Of a stretch of 64,000 bases of DNA, positions 17,748-27,228 are shown piece by piece. This stretch comes from Limisalsivibrio acetivorans (GTDB lineage Bacteria; Chrysiogenota; Deferribacteres; Deferribacterales; Geovibrionaceae), in contig NZ_ATWF01000001.1 in NCBI RefSeq assembly GCF_000421105.1, forward strand, positions 1,933,407 to 1,997,406, written 5' to 3'. A model generated the notes under the pieces. The model was not told the DNA's origin, did not search any database, and worked only from the letters and a program-made list of their open reading frames with translations. The translations under genes and the position numbers were made by a program. Numbering within the stretch: the first letter of the stretch is position 1; each line of letters opens with the position of its first letter.

Positions 17748-17942
17748 AAAAAATCCGCACCCTCTCAGGCGGGAATACTTGTTCTGTATCGATCTCTGCG
17801 CCTTCGCAAAGCTCATTACAGATCACGTATCCCTTCGCGATCTCTCAGGCAGCTTTCACGGCTCCAAAATTCCCCCTCAGAGCGCTCGATGCACATTATC
17901 GCAAACAGTCATACTTCACAGCCCCCGCAGGCTCAGAGGCCC
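17748..17942 (-). ncRNA. ssrS: Candidate 6S RNA (rod-shaped structured RNA)
   Basis: The 227-bp gap between the TrkA-like gene and the oxidoreductase folds, on the minus strand, into one long rod. Closing stem: CCTCT (17939-17935) with AGAGG (17765-17761), then GCGGG with CCCGC (17773-17769). Upper stems: ATCGA/TCGAT, CTCTG/CAGAG and AAAGCT/AGCTTT, topped by a 7-bp stem GATCGCG/CGTGATC. A T6 run follows the closing stem. A long hairpin of about 190 bases with a closing stem, a large open middle and a terminator-like tail fits 6S RNA. The identification is structural and by eye; a covariance-model search would settle it. Confidence 0.5.
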
Positions 17943-17945
17943 AAT

Positions 17946-19358
17946 TTATTCTGTGGGCAGAACAAGTGCTGACATACCGCATTTCATCGCCACAAGGTAG
18001 GTCACGTTTGGCCTGAAGAAACCTATGGGCTTCTTTCTGTCGTGGCCGAGAACCAGGATCGAACGCTCCTTCTCTCTTATGTAGTTAAGCGACTCGATAA
18101 CAGGATTCCCCTCGGGAATATCGTAATCAATATCCAATTTATATATGCTCTTAAAATCCTCAATGATCATATCACGTTTCTCTAGAGCATCGTTCCCCTC
18201 TTTACCCCTCAGCTCCCTGGGGAAAGCAACGTAAAATACGCTTAGGGGCACATCAAGCTCCCTGGCCAGCTCCATCCCTGTCTCCATTACGTACCCGGGG
18301 TCGTCACAATTCAGTGATACAACCACTTCTTCGTATGGAAATGTTCCACGTGAAACAAGAAACGGTTTCTGCGCAGTATCAAAAAGATCACGCATAATGA
18401 AATGCCGGAGAATGGTCTCTGATCTGTCCGGAAGAACATAAAGCCCATCCACAGGGTCCTTGCCAAGTATCTGGTTCATACTGTGTACAGGATCGGCAAC
18501 GCTGAAGTTTTCCAGCTCCTCCTTCACCTTCCCCACGAGATCCTTATTGAGCCCTTTTTTGACAGGATAAAGGTTTAGACCGCTCGTTTTAACATTCTTT
18601 GAAAGGTAAACTGCCTCATCAACAAGGTCCGGCCATTTGCTCGACAGCGCTACACCTAGCCTTGAGCCAAACTGGGAGGGGAACTGCGGAGTACCCTGCA
18701 ACAGCATGTTGGCAAGGTTCTCAAGAACCTTCGGCTCACCTGTAAAAACGACTCTGTCCCCTACTCTCAACTGTTCCTCTGGGGTTGGGAGTACAAGCTC
18801 GTCCTCACGGTATATGGCGGCAATGCGCCACTTATTCGGCCTTATGGTGCGCATCTTTCTATCTGTAAGGTGACTTTTTGACAGTATGGAAAGCTCAATT
18901 ATATCGCCACGCTTTAGACCCAGGTCAATCGCCTTAGAGTAGTTGCGGTTTAGCTTATTCAGTACGATATTAATGGAGGTTTCCAGTGGCTTTATAAGGG
19001 TTGCGCCATATTCAATAAACTTATCATCTGGCCTGTCATCGTATTTAAGAACGATGGCGGGGAGCTTGGACTCCATGCTCTCCCTCAGAATCCGCACGAT
19101 TTCCAGGCTTATATCCGAATCCCTGAACGTTGAAACAACATGCCCTACTTCGTCGAGATCTATCTTCTTCCACGTAAGAATACTGCTCGCATCCGCATTG
19201 AGGAATCGAACACTTTCGAATTCATCTTTAAGATCCTCGATGCGCTTAGTATCCATCTCCACAACAATAACAGGCCACTGCTCCACTATTTCATAGAGAA
19301 GCATCCTTTCGAAGTAGCCGACACCGCAAAGAACCACAGTCGGTTTGTGCATATTCAT
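17946..19358 (-). CDS. TrkA-N/TrkA-C (RCK) protein with UspA-like C-terminus
   Basis: A 470-residue cytosolic protein. Residues about 8-125 form a Rossmann-type RCK_N domain (VVLCGVGYFERMLL; E at the end of the second strand, suggesting NAD(H)). Residues about 150-220 form an RCK_C domain, and the C-terminal 250 residues resemble two universal-stress-protein folds, with SILVLGH-D near the end. RCK proteins gate potassium channels or transporters. No channel gene adjoins it, so a partner must lie elsewhere. A ParB-site consensus sequence lies within its coding region. Confidence 0.75.
   Translation of the reverse strand: MNMHKPTVVLCGVGYFERMLLYEIVEQWPVIVVEMDTKRIEDLKDEFESVRFLNADASSILTWKKIDLDEVGHVVSTFRDSDISLEIVRILRESMESKLPAIVLKYDDRPDDKFIEYGATLIKPLETSINIVLNKLNRNYSKAIDLGLKRGDIIELSILSKSHLTDRKMRTIRPNKWRIAAIYREDELVLPTPEEQLRVGDRVVFTGEPKVLENLANMLLQGTPQFPSQFGSRLGVALSSKWPDLVDEAVYLSKNVKTSGLNLYPVKKGLNKDLVGKVKEELENFSVADPVHSMNQILGKDPVDGLYVLPDRSETILRHFIMRDLFDTAQKPFLVSRGTFPYEEVVVSLNCDDPGYVMETGMELARELDVPLSVFYVAFPRELRGKEGNDALEKRDMIIEDFKSIYKLDIDYDIPEGNPVIESLNYIREKERSILVLGHDRKKPIGFFRPNVTYLVAMKCGMSALVLPTE
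18342..18357. promoter_or_regulatory. parS-type ParB binding site inside coding sequence
   Basis: TGTTCCACGTGAAACA fits the bacterial parS consensus TGTTNCACGTGAAACA exactly and differs by one base from the two other sites in this window. It lies in the frame of the TrkA/UspA protein, like the parS inside spo0J in Bacillus. Confidence 0.88.
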
Positions 19359-19371
19359 ATATTACCCGCTC

Positions 19372-19773
19372 TCAAAACAGCTCAACCCCCTCCATACCTT
19401 CAAACTCCGCCGCCTTCTCCTCCAGCCAGTCACCCGTATCCATCTTTTCCACATTAAGCGCGGTTACGAAGAACGCCATACCTTTTCGGATAATGCGTTC
19501 CGGCCTTCTTGCCTGATTCTGGCAGATACACTCGATACGTATGCTTGTGGGGTAATCCATTCGGTTGTCCTGCAGTCTGCGCTCAAGGAGAACAGCCATA
19601 TATTCCGCAAACTCCTCAACACCTGTAAGGTCATTAGAAAATAGGCTGGCACAGCCGCAGGAACCTTTTTTGTATAGCATTCCATGCTTCTTGAAGATTT
19701 CTTGGGTTTCTTGGCAAAGGAACTCTTCGGGCAGGCATGGTCGTACAACGGCACGGCATTTTAGCTTAACCAT
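19372..19773 (-). CDS. Conserved-looking cysteine-rich protein of unknown function
   Basis: A 133-residue soluble protein; I do not recognise the family. It has seven cysteines, including a GSCGCAS pair and an ECICQ pair, which could bind metal or form disulfides. The ATG at 19773 has AGGAG six bases upstream; the other in-frame ATG two codons earlier sits right on that ribosome site. It lies 13 bp upstream of the TrkA/UspA gene on the same strand, so the two are probably co-transcribed. Confidence 0.7.
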   Translation of the reverse strand: MVKLKCRAVVRPCLPEEFLCQETQEIFKKHGMLYKKGSCGCASLFSNDLTGVEEFAEYMAVLLERRLQDNRMDYPTSIRIECICQNQARRPERIIRKGMAFFVTALNVEKMDTGDWLEEKAAEFEGMEGVELF

Positions 19774-19824
19774 AATCATCTCCTGTTAGGAGAAGGTTAA
19801 CACATTTTTGATACATTTGAAGGG

Positions 19825-21135
19825 TTATATAAAGGATTGCTTCTCAACTCTGTTACGACCACGGCTCTTTGCCATATAAAGGGCATCGTCTGCGGTCTTT
19901 ATGAGCAGATCGGCGGATTCCAATAAGACATACTCAGTAACACCGAAACTGCATGTAACCCTGCCGGCATATTCAAAATCATGCTGTTCGATACGGAACC
20001 GGATCTTCTCCGCAAGGATACAGGCCCCTTCCATATCCGTTTCAGGAGCCAATACAGCGAATTCTTCACCACCATATCTTGCAAATACATCTACAACTCG
20101 GATATTCTTGCCTACAACAGCGGCTATCTCTTTAATGACGTAATCACCAACCTGCTTACCGTAACGCTCGTTGATATCATTGAAGCCGTCGATATCAAAA
20201 AGGATAAGTGACAGCGGCCTTGAATACCTCTGGACACGCTGAAGCTCCCGGTCCATCTCCTCATGGAAACGCTTCCGGTTCATAACCCCGGTTAGGGGGT
20301 CAATTAGGGAAAGCTCCTCTTTGTTCCTAAGCTTCTTCTCAAGCACCGTAATATCAACCAGCGAAACCAGATAGCAATTCTGTTCGGGTATGGGAATTAT
20401 CTTTGCAAGGAAGCTCTTGGCCTCGCTTTTAAGGGATCTGGCTCCCTCGATGGATATAACGCTCTCCCTGTTTCCTGAGATAACGGCCTCTCTAACCCAG
20501 GTACAGAAATCGTTTCCTTTATAATCGTTCTGATCCTTAAGGATCCTTATCTGGTTCATATCCAGCCCGGAGCGAACAAAATCTTCATAGCTTTCGTATC
20601 CGAGGTATTGCAGGAATGTATCGTTAATAAAGTCGATATTGTCTAGATCAGTCACGATATAGAGTTCGTTAGAGTTCTGCATAACAAGGCGCAGGAGCTT
20701 TCTCTTACGCTCTGCCTCCTTCCGCTGCAGCACTGTTAGTCCTATCTCACTCAAAAGTCCACGCAGGTGCTTTATGTCTACCGGCTTTTTGATATATTTC
20801 TGTGCGCCAATATCTATTGATCCGACTAGGTATTTCTCGTCATCAAAGCCTGTGGTTATTATGATAGGAACATCGGGATCAACCTTACGTATCTCCTCTG
20901 CCATCTCCAGGCCATTCATCATTGGCATCTGAATATCGGTTATTACGATATCCGGACGCTTCTCCTCATAGATCTCAAGCCCTTCGGTTCCATCGGATGC
21001 GTTTAGTATCTCGCCAAAATTTTTGCCAAGAAAGCCAGCCAGTCTCTCCCTAGTTTCAACTTCATCCTCAACACAAAGGATAGAAACAGACTTTAAGGCT
21101 TCGGGCATGTCGCCCTGCGCAACTGTTTTCTCCAT
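19825..21135 (-). CDS. REC-PAS-GGDEF response regulator (diguanylate cyclase)
   Basis: A 436-residue cytosolic protein. Receiver domain at about 15-135 (CVEDE; phosphoacceptor Asp in VITDIQMPMMNG; KYIKKP), a PAS-like domain at about 145-265, and a cyclase at about 270-430. The active site reads GGEEF, and RVVD five residues before it is the c-di-GMP inhibitory site, so product inhibition is likely. The hybrid histidine kinase gene 69 bp upstream on the same strand is the natural phosphodonor candidate (inference). Confidence 0.9.
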   Translation of the reverse strand: MEKTVAQGDMPEALKSVSILCVEDEVETRERLAGFLGKNFGEILNASDGTEGLEIYEEKRPDIVITDIQMPMMNGLEMAEEIRKVDPDVPIIITTGFDDEKYLVGSIDIGAQKYIKKPVDIKHLRGLLSEIGLTVLQRKEAERKRKLLRLVMQNSNELYIVTDLDNIDFINDTFLQYLGYESYEDFVRSGLDMNQIRILKDQNDYKGNDFCTWVREAVISGNRESVISIEGARSLKSEAKSFLAKIIPIPEQNCYLVSLVDITVLEKKLRNKEELSLIDPLTGVMNRKRFHEEMDRELQRVQRYSRPLSLILFDIDGFNDINERYGKQVGDYVIKEIAAVVGKNIRVVDVFARYGGEEFAVLAPETDMEGACILAEKIRFRIEQHDFEYAGRVTCSFGVTEYVLLESADLLIKTADDALYMAKSRGRNRVEKQSFI

Positions 21136-21204
21136 ATACCCGCTTCATTACCAGATTTAAACTAATTTATCATAACCATGATTAAAGAGAAGATATTTTT
21201 ACCA

Positions 21205-23487
21205 CTAATTACTAATACCCTGCGATATCTCAGCAGAAATCCTGCTTAGAAGCTCCTGGGTGAATACAGGTTTCCTGACAATATTAAGCCCTCCAACCTC
21301 CAGCCCTTTCTCCATAAGATCATCCTCACCATAGCCGCTGATGTAGATTACCGGTATTGCACTATCCCGCTCATGGAGGAGCTTCCCTGCTATTAAACCG
21401 CTGTGATCTTTCAGCACTATATCCACAACGGCAAGGCCGATGTCAAATTCGCTATCCAAGAGAAATTCCTTGAGTTCGTTGCACCCTGGCATGGAGATCG
21501 TTTCATAGCCGAACTCCTGGAGCATTGTCTCGATACTCTCCCTCACTCCGGCATCGTCATCGATAACCAGAGTTTTCCCCTTTATATAGGGGATGGTGTC
21601 GTATACCGCATCCTTCTCTGCGAGGAATGTGCTCTTTGCCTCCGGTATATAAACACTGAAGGTTGTTCCCTCGCCTATTACCGATGAGCACTCTATGAAA
21701 CCACCGTGCTTTTCAACAATCTCACGCACTATGGCAAGCCCCAAACCGGTGCCCTTCCCTTTTGTTTTCGTAGTAAAGAAGGGCTTGAAGATATTGCTTC
21801 TTGTATCCTCGGACATCCCGCTGCCAGTGTCTGCGACCTTAATATAGACATAATAACCAGGAATCTTACAGGTTTTACCGCTTTCATCAACAGGCTCTAT
21901 ATACTTCGCACCTGTCTCCAGGCTTAGTGTACCCCCCTCCGGCATGGCGTCCCTTGCGTTTACAGCAAGATTCATTAGAACCTGCCCGATCTGAGTCTCA
22001 TCAGCGAAAATACTTCGCTCGTCACAGTTAAGCTCGGTATCGATAACAATATCCTCGGCGATTATCACTGCCAGCATCTGCGAAGTTTTCTTTACAATAT
22101 CATCGATGGATACTGTCTCTCTGCGGAACTCTTTTTTCCTTCCGTAATCAAGCAGTCCCCTTGTTATATCTCTTCCGGTTACTGCAAGCTCCAGTATCTT
22201 GTCAGCGAACTTTGATGCAGCGTTATCATCGCCAAGCCTTCTTCTTATAATGGTAGCAAATCCGCCCATAGCTGTAAGCAGATTGTTGAAATCATGGGCT
22301 ATACCACTGCTTAACTCTCCGAGGGTTTCCATCTTCTGGGCGTGGCGTAACTGTTCCCGTATCGTTTCCTTCTCCGTTATGTCCTCATCAACAAAAACAA
22401 GGTTTACTATCTCATTGTTCATATTGCGTATGGGGGAAACGTAGCTGTAGGTCCTTATCTCGTTCCCTTCCTTAGTTAGAAGCCTCGTTTCACCAATCCA
22501 AGTTCGCCCCCCGGTAACATTTTTCCAAATAAGCGAATAGGCTTCACCTTTGGTTACACCACCCTTGAGCCTCTCAATAGACTCGCCAATAACAGCCTCT
22601 GGGTCCTGCCCTGTCACCTCCGTAACCCTCTGGTTTATATAGGTCACGATCCCGTACCTGTTTGTTACCGTTATGGGCGTGTGGCTTCGTTCAATAATCT
22701 GAGCCAATGATGAGGTGTGCTCCTGGGCTTTTATTTTTGGTGTTATGTTCTCTGCGGAGATAAGTATCAATGTTTCATGTGTTTTAAATACTGGATAAAG
22801 GCTTATTTCAGCTTGAAAGCTGCTTCCGTCTGATTTGATTATATCATTATAAAAGCTGACTTTTTTGCGCGTTCTGAATATAAGAGGGGCAAGCATGTTC
22901 CGCATTCTTCCAGAGCTGAACCCGCTGAATAACCCAACGGGAGACATCCCTATAAGCTCTTCAGGGCTATATCCTGTCTCATTAATACATGCACTGTTCG
23001 CATACCGTATTCTCAGCGTCTTTTCATCAACGGCCATATAGATTGTTGATGTGTATTCAACAATATCTCCCAAAAGCTCGATATCCTCTTTGTATGGATT
23101 ATGGCTGTTTTTTACAAGATTGGATGCAATATTACGTATGGAATCGACTAATCCCTCAAGGTTGTCCTTTGTTTTATAGTCAGCCGCTCCTCTTTTAATG
23201 CACTCAACGACGGTATTCACATCCGAACTTGAGGAGAATATTATGAAGGGGATCGAGCTGTTTGACGTGTTCAGATAATCAAGCGCTCTCAGTGCAGAGT
23301 ACCCATCAGCTTTAAGCTCAGATATTATTATCTGACATCGGCATTCCTTAAATTTTGAACAGAACTCAGACATGGATACAGCGGTGAAGAACTCTGCATC
23401 ACCAAATACAGCAGACAAGGCATCACTAACCCGCCTGCGTTCAACGGCAGATGTATCCGCAATAAGAAATCTAAGCCCTTCACCCAT
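21205..23487 (-). CDS. Hybrid histidine kinase REC-PAS-PAS-HisKA-HATPase-REC
   Basis: A 760-residue soluble kinase. Order: pseudo-receiver (about 5-120), two PAS domains (about 130-260 and 265-385), HisKA with [14 protein letters not shown], HATPase_c with the N-box [21 protein letters not shown] and GKGTGLGL, then a C-terminal receiver with Asp in [11 protein letters not shown]. In the first receiver the usual phospho-Asp position reads Glu ([10 protein letters not shown]), so it probably is not phosphorylated and may mimic the active state. ATG at 23487 is preferred to the TTG at 23508 because of the upstream GAGG. Likely partner of the REC-PAS-GGDEF protein. Confidence 0.88.
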   Translation of the reverse strand: MGEGLRFLIADTSAVERRRVSDALSAVFGDAEFFTAVSMSEFCSKFKECRCQIIISELKADGYSALRALDYLNTSNSSIPFIIFSSSSDVNTVVECIKRGAADYKTKDNLEGLVDSIRNIASNLVKNSHNPYKEDIELLGDIVEYTSTIYMAVDEKTLRIRYANSACINETGYSPEELIGMSPVGLFSGFSSGRMRNMLAPLIFRTRKKVSFYNDIIKSDGSSFQAEISLYPVFKTHETLILISAENITPKIKAQEHTSSLAQIIERSHTPITVTNRYGIVTYINQRVTEVTGQDPEAVIGESIERLKGGVTKGEAYSLIWKNVTGGRTWIGETRLLTKEGNEIRTYSYVSPIRNMNNEIVNLVFVDEDITEKETIREQLRHAQKMETLGELSSGIAHDFNNLLTAMGGFATIIRRRLGDDNAASKFADKILELAVTGRDITRGLLDYGRKKEFRRETVSIDDIVKKTSQMLAVIIAEDIVIDTELNCDERSIFADETQIGQVLMNLAVNARDAMPEGGTLSLETGAKYIEPVDESGKTCKIPGYYVYIKVADTGSGMSEDTRSNIFKPFFTTKTKGKGTGLGLAIVREIVEKHGGFIECSSVIGEGTTFSVYIPEAKSTFLAEKDAVYDTIPYIKGKTLVIDDDAGVRESIETMLQEFGYETISMPGCNELKEFLLDSEFDIGLAVVDIVLKDHSGLIAGKLLHERDSAIPVIYISGYGEDDLMEKGLEVGGLNIVRKPVFTQELLSRISAEISQGISN

Positions 23488-23660
23488 ACCTTCAACCCTC
23501 AGTGGCAAGCAATATAATTAAATCAAATACTGTTGGCTTCCAATTATAAAAATATGTTCGATTATGCGATTTTGCCACCTTTAATAAGCTATTACTCGCA
23601 CATTTACATGCACATGACAGGTATCGGTCATTTACATACATATTTCTTACTATTTTTCAC

Positions 23661-23690
23661 ACAAAAAAACCCGGGCCATCGACCCGGGTT
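23661..23690 (-). terminator. Rho-independent terminator of the IclR gene
   Basis: On the minus strand AACCCGGG (23690-23683) and CCCGGGTT (23675-23668) form an 8-bp GC-rich stem with a 7-base loop, followed by a run of T. It lies 27 bp past the IclR stop codon. Confidence 0.92.
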
Positions 23691-23716
23691 CTGTGTATTC
23701 CAAGTTTTCTTATCCA

Positions 23717-24514
23717 CTATTCCGTAACAATCACATCACTGCTTCTATGTCCAAACTTGACAGAAAGGCTTCTTGCCGCCTCCAAAATAACAGGGGCAAT
23801 CTCAGTTTCGATCCGCTCCATGCTCATACGCTCCTTAGGTGCGCTAACACTGATACCGGAGATGACATTACCCATGAAATCACGAACAGGTGCACCAACG
23901 CATCTTACGCCTGGCTCATACTCCTCATCGTCAATGGCGTAGCCAACCTGCTTCACTTTTATAAGCTCCTGCTTGAGCGCATCCATATCTTTTATCGTGT
24001 GCTCTGTTATATAGGTCATCTCACCACTGTAGAGCTTATCGATCTCACGTTCATCGTAGTGCGCCAGTTGAGCTTTACCTGTGGCAGTGGCGTATGCGGG
24101 ACCAACATTGCCTATGCGGGGGAGGACCCGAACGGCCTGGTCCGTCTCTATTACATTGAGATAAACCACATTACCGTCACGCATAACACTGATGTATGCA
24201 CTTTCGTTAGTTTGCTCCTTGAGGCTCTGAAGAACCTGAACCGAGATATCAATGATACTCAGCTTATTAATGTATGCCTGTGATATCTGGAACGTTTTAA
24301 CACCAAGCCTGAAGTTGCCAGTGTAACGGTTGTACTCAACGTAGCCGAACATCTCAAGTGTTGCCAGAAGCTTATTTACATTGCTTCTGGTAAGGTTTAG
24401 CTTAGTAACTATATCGCTGATGCTGAGCTCGTGATCACCGTCGCCAAGAAGCTCAAGGATGTCGATGGCGTTATTAACCGCCTGGACAGCGTATTCTGAT
24501 TTATCTCTTTTCAT
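23717..24514 (-). CDS. IclR-family transcriptional regulator
   Basis: A 265-residue regulator with an N-terminal winged helix-turn-helix (NNAIDILELLGDGDHELSISDI, LNLTRSNVNKLLATLEMFGYV) and a C-terminal GAF-like IclR effector domain (GPAYATATGKAQLAHYDE, GYAIDDEEYEPGVRCVGAPVRD, ISGISVSAP). ATG 24514 follows GGGGA at six bases. Divergent from the thiolase at 24705, so it most likely regulates that gene and itself from the 190-bp AT-rich gap. The effector is unknown; acyl or aromatic acids are usual for the family. Confidence 0.93.
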   Translation of the reverse strand: MKRDKSEYAVQAVNNAIDILELLGDGDHELSISDIVTKLNLTRSNVNKLLATLEMFGYVEYNRYTGNFRLGVKTFQISQAYINKLSIIDISVQVLQSLKEQTNESAYISVMRDGNVVYLNVIETDQAVRVLPRIGNVGPAYATATGKAQLAHYDEREIDKLYSGEMTYITEHTIKDMDALKQELIKVKQVGYAIDDEEYEPGVRCVGAPVRDFMGNVISGISVSAPKERMSMERIETEIAPVILEAARSLSVKFGHRSSDVIVTE

Positions 24515-24532
24515 TCTAATCCCCGTACAAAT

Positions 24533-24554
24533 TTCGAAACAAAACAATGTTCGA
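24533..24554. promoter_or_regulatory. Possible IclR operator
   Basis: An imperfect inverted repeat, TCGAAAC and GTTCGA separated by eight bases, lies just upstream of the IclR start in the divergent promoter gap. Position fits autoregulation; no binding evidence. Confidence 0.3.
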
Positions 24555-24704
24555 TAAAAAACAATCTAGGCATTTGTCTAATAATCTATTATATACTCGC
24601 ATTTCATGTCAATACATTATTGATATTGTACGAAATATAACCTGACAATCCAGTATTTATAAAACAGGCTCGAAATCAATATACTCAGCTACTATACTAT
24701 ATGT

Positions 24705-26121
24705 ATGAAGGTATACGTAAAGGATGCCGCCTTGTCAAGATTCGGCAAACATAAACAAAGCCTGATAGATATTATACGGGACTCCATAAACGGGCTAGAT
24801 AACTCTATCGAGCCAGTAGAAGCTGTCTTCATTGGGCTCATGAATCCAGAGGAGTTCGTTGGTGTCGGCAATATCGCATCTTATTATATGTGATCGTATT
24901 AAGATACCCGGCAGACCTGCCATTCGTGTTGAAACTGCCTCATCAACCGGCGCAGCAGCATTCTTCCAGGCATATGCATCCATAGCGTCTGGCATATACA
25001 AGAATGTACTTGTTATTGCCGCTGAAAAAATGACCCACCTCGGAACTGACAGGGTGACCGAGATTCTTGCATCGGTAATCGACCCGGCAGAGCGTATAAC
25101 CGGAGCATCGATGCCCTCATTAGCTGCCCTTTGCACAAACAGATTCAGGCATGAAACCCGAATATCAGAAGACAAGCTGTCTCACATTCTCGGCAGTATC
25201 GCTGTGAAATCACACCATTACGGTGCGATGAACCCTATGGCACAATTCAGAAAGGAAATAGATTACGATAAGTATTTCAGCTCTAAACTAGTTGCCGACC
25301 CACTACGCTTATACGACTGCTCACCTATCAGTGACGGCTCAGCCGCTGTACTATTAACCGCTGATGAAACAGATATCGAAGTTGCCGGCGTTGGCCAGGG
25401 AACCGATAGACAGGCCCTCTGTAAACGCCCCAGTATCACTTCATTTTACAGCACAAGGAAAGCGGCATATGATGCATATCGCATGGCTGGCTGCTCACCT
25501 TCTGATATCGACTTCGCTGAAATACATGATGCATTCACCACATTCGAGATGCTGGGTATCGTTGATACAGGGTTGGTTGATAAAAGCAATATTATGGAAT
25601 TCTACCTAGATGGTGCAGCGTACCACGATGGCTCATTACCAGTTAATATTTCCGGTGGGCTTAAATCTCGTGGCCACCCCGTTGGAGCTTCAGGGCTTGC
25701 ACAGATTGCAGAAGCATTCAATATCATGAGCGATAGATACCCATTAGATATTACACCAAATAATACTGATACATGCCTTACCCAAAGCATCGGCGGGCTG
25801 GCTACAAACAATTTTGTAATTATACTTAAGAAAAGAACTAAAACTTTCAGCAAAGGTACAGACTTTCCCAAACCAGAATACAGCAACGTCATTAACAGAA
25901 CATCTAAACGCCTGAAACTCTTCTCTAAAACTACACTTCATATCACTCCAAAAGGGGTGCCTTCGCCACTCAACTTGGTAATCTGCAACCACGAAGATAA
26001 ACGATTTCTCGCAAGATACGAAGGAGAGTTGCCCAGAATCGGCACTGCACTCAAAATTAAAGGCAAAGAGCACCGCATAGTAACCGTTACAAAACCAAAG
26101 AACAAACTCAGACTCTGGTGA
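24705..26121 (+). pseudogene. Thiolase-family protein with C-terminal OB-like extension, frameshifted
   Basis: The first 59 codons (VYVKDAALSRFGKH to MNPEEF and GNIAS) are a thiolase N-terminus. They stop at TGA 24891-24893, and the rest continues in another frame from about 24870 (ICDRIKIPGRPAIRVE onward). Deleting one T near 24880 would give a continuous protein of about 471 residues. The nucleophile position reads Ser (VETASSTGAAAF) where most thiolases have Cys. The His sites EIHDAFT and GGLKSRGHPVGASG are kept. The last 90 residues look like a small beta-rich, OB-like domain, rare as a fusion. No clear ribosome site. IclR gene divergent. Could be a real pseudogene, a sequence error, or recoding. 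Confidence 0.75.
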
Positions 26122-26137
26122 TGTTTCACGTGAAACA
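26122..26137. promoter_or_regulatory. Perfect parS site (ParB binding)
   Basis: TGTTTCACGTGAAACA, the full palindromic parS, starting at the base after the thiolase stop codon. A TTTTCCACA word follows at 26144-26152. Confidence 0.95.
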
Positions 26138-26661
26138 ATGAAATTTTCCACATTTCAACATCTACTTCATTCACCCTAGAACAATAATCAACGACGGATG
26201 AATGCGTTTTTTGTGTTAAGAGTGAGGGAGTATTTACCATTTACTAATTAAGCTATCTTATACTCATCTATTAAACACAAGCTACAGCAACATTAATAAT
26301 ACTATTAGAATGAGTTTTTGAGTATTCCGAGCACTTTGATCCTTAATAAGTACCTAGTGTCATCGTCGATGTTAAATAACGCCAAAGGTCTGTGAATTGT
26401 TACTCCACTTTATAACAATGCTATTCTCCTTTTTATGAGGAAACATGCTGAATAAAGAGTTGTATTTTATGATTCACATACTACAAGCATAGTTATTCCC
26501 AGCGATAGATTGAGTTGATGAGACGCGTAAGCAGAGAGACGATATCAAAATATCAACCGTTTAAGAACGCACTCTGAATTCTCTTTATTCGAGTTCGTAC
26601 CATACACGGTTAAACCAATGCTATCGCAAAATTATATTGTGACATGGTATTTTATACTAAC

Positions 26662-27160
26662 TCATTTCTAGCTTAATATGGGTTTTTAAGGGGTCTGGGG
26701 ATTTTGTTCTCTTAAAAGCTCACCGGTTTCATATCACTTCATATGTATTTCAGTGTACTCTTAATACCAACACCTAGAACACACTCGTAATAATCTTCAT
26801 TAAAGTTGATGCTGTACATGGTTAAACTAACACTAACCTAAAATGATATTGAGACAACAATTATGTACTGACTCACTTCTAGCATAATATGGGTTTTTGA
26901 GGGGTCTGGGGAACTTTGTTCCCTAAAAAGTTCCCCAGGTTCATATCACTTCATATTTATTTAAGTGTACTCTTAATACCAACACCTAGAACACACTCGT
27001 AATAATCTTCATTAAAGTTGATGCTGTACATGGTTAAACTAACACTAACGTAAAATGATATTGAGAGAACAATTATGTACTGACTCATTTCTAGCTTAAT
27101 ATGGGTTTTTGAGGGGTCTGGGGAACTTTGTTTCCTAAAATGTTCCCCAGCTTCATATCG
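26662..27160. repeat. Tandem repeat, 211/212-bp period, 2.3 copies
   Basis: Units begin at TCATTTCTAGC (26662), TCACTTCTAGC (26873) and TCATTTCTAGC (27085). Units 1 and 2 match over nearly their full length, including the words ACACCTAGAACACACTCG and GTTAAACTAACACTAAC; the third is cut at about 27160. A more diverged part-copy of the second half of the unit lies at about 26590-26661. Each unit contains one copy of the GTTTTTGAGGGGT hairpin element; that hairpin is decayed in unit 1. Confidence 0.93.
26891..26938. repeat. GTTTTTGAGGGGT hairpin element
   Basis: Leader GGGTTTTTGAGGGGT, then an 11-bp stem CTGGGGAACTT/AAGTTCCCCAG around a loop containing TTGTTCCCTAAA. Sister copies at 26680-26724 (stem decayed), 27103-27150, 49513-49565 and 50326-50373. 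The leader and loop are kept in all; the stem sequence is not. Confidence 0.88.
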
Positions 27161-27228
27161 ACTTATTATAATCCGAGGAGCACTGTATTGGAGCAGGGTT
27201 CCCCAGTTTTATTACCTAATAACTTCTT

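Larger units (their letters stand above)
26138..27228. other. Gene-free, AT-rich stretch between parS and the nitroreductase
   Basis: About 1.1 kb with no frame that reads like protein. 26138-26580 holds nothing I can name. From about 26590 a diverged unit, then a 211-bp tandem repeat with hairpin elements, fill it up to about 27160. No tRNA, no transposase remnant, and only one DnaA-box-like word, TTTTCCACA at 26144. Confidence 0.7.

Noticed and set aside
17748-17942. TPP or glycine riboswitch for the downstream oxidoreductase
   Set aside because: A CTGAGAGGG word resembles part of the TPP motif, but the rest of either consensus is missing and the closing rod explains the sequence better.
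24885-24899. In-frame TGA in the thiolase as a selenocysteine codon, given the nearby tRNA-Sec
   Set aside because: The frame after the TGA meets TAA two codons later, and the conserved sequence continues in another frame, so this is a frameshift, not Sec read-through.
26662-27160. CRISPR array
   Set aside because: Units are 211 bp, repeated along their full length, with no short repeat/unique spacer pattern and no cas genes.
26138-27228. Second candidate oriC beside the 26.1-kb parS
   Set aside because: AT-rich and repetitive but only one DnaA-box-like word, and strand switching is at 40.8 kb instead.
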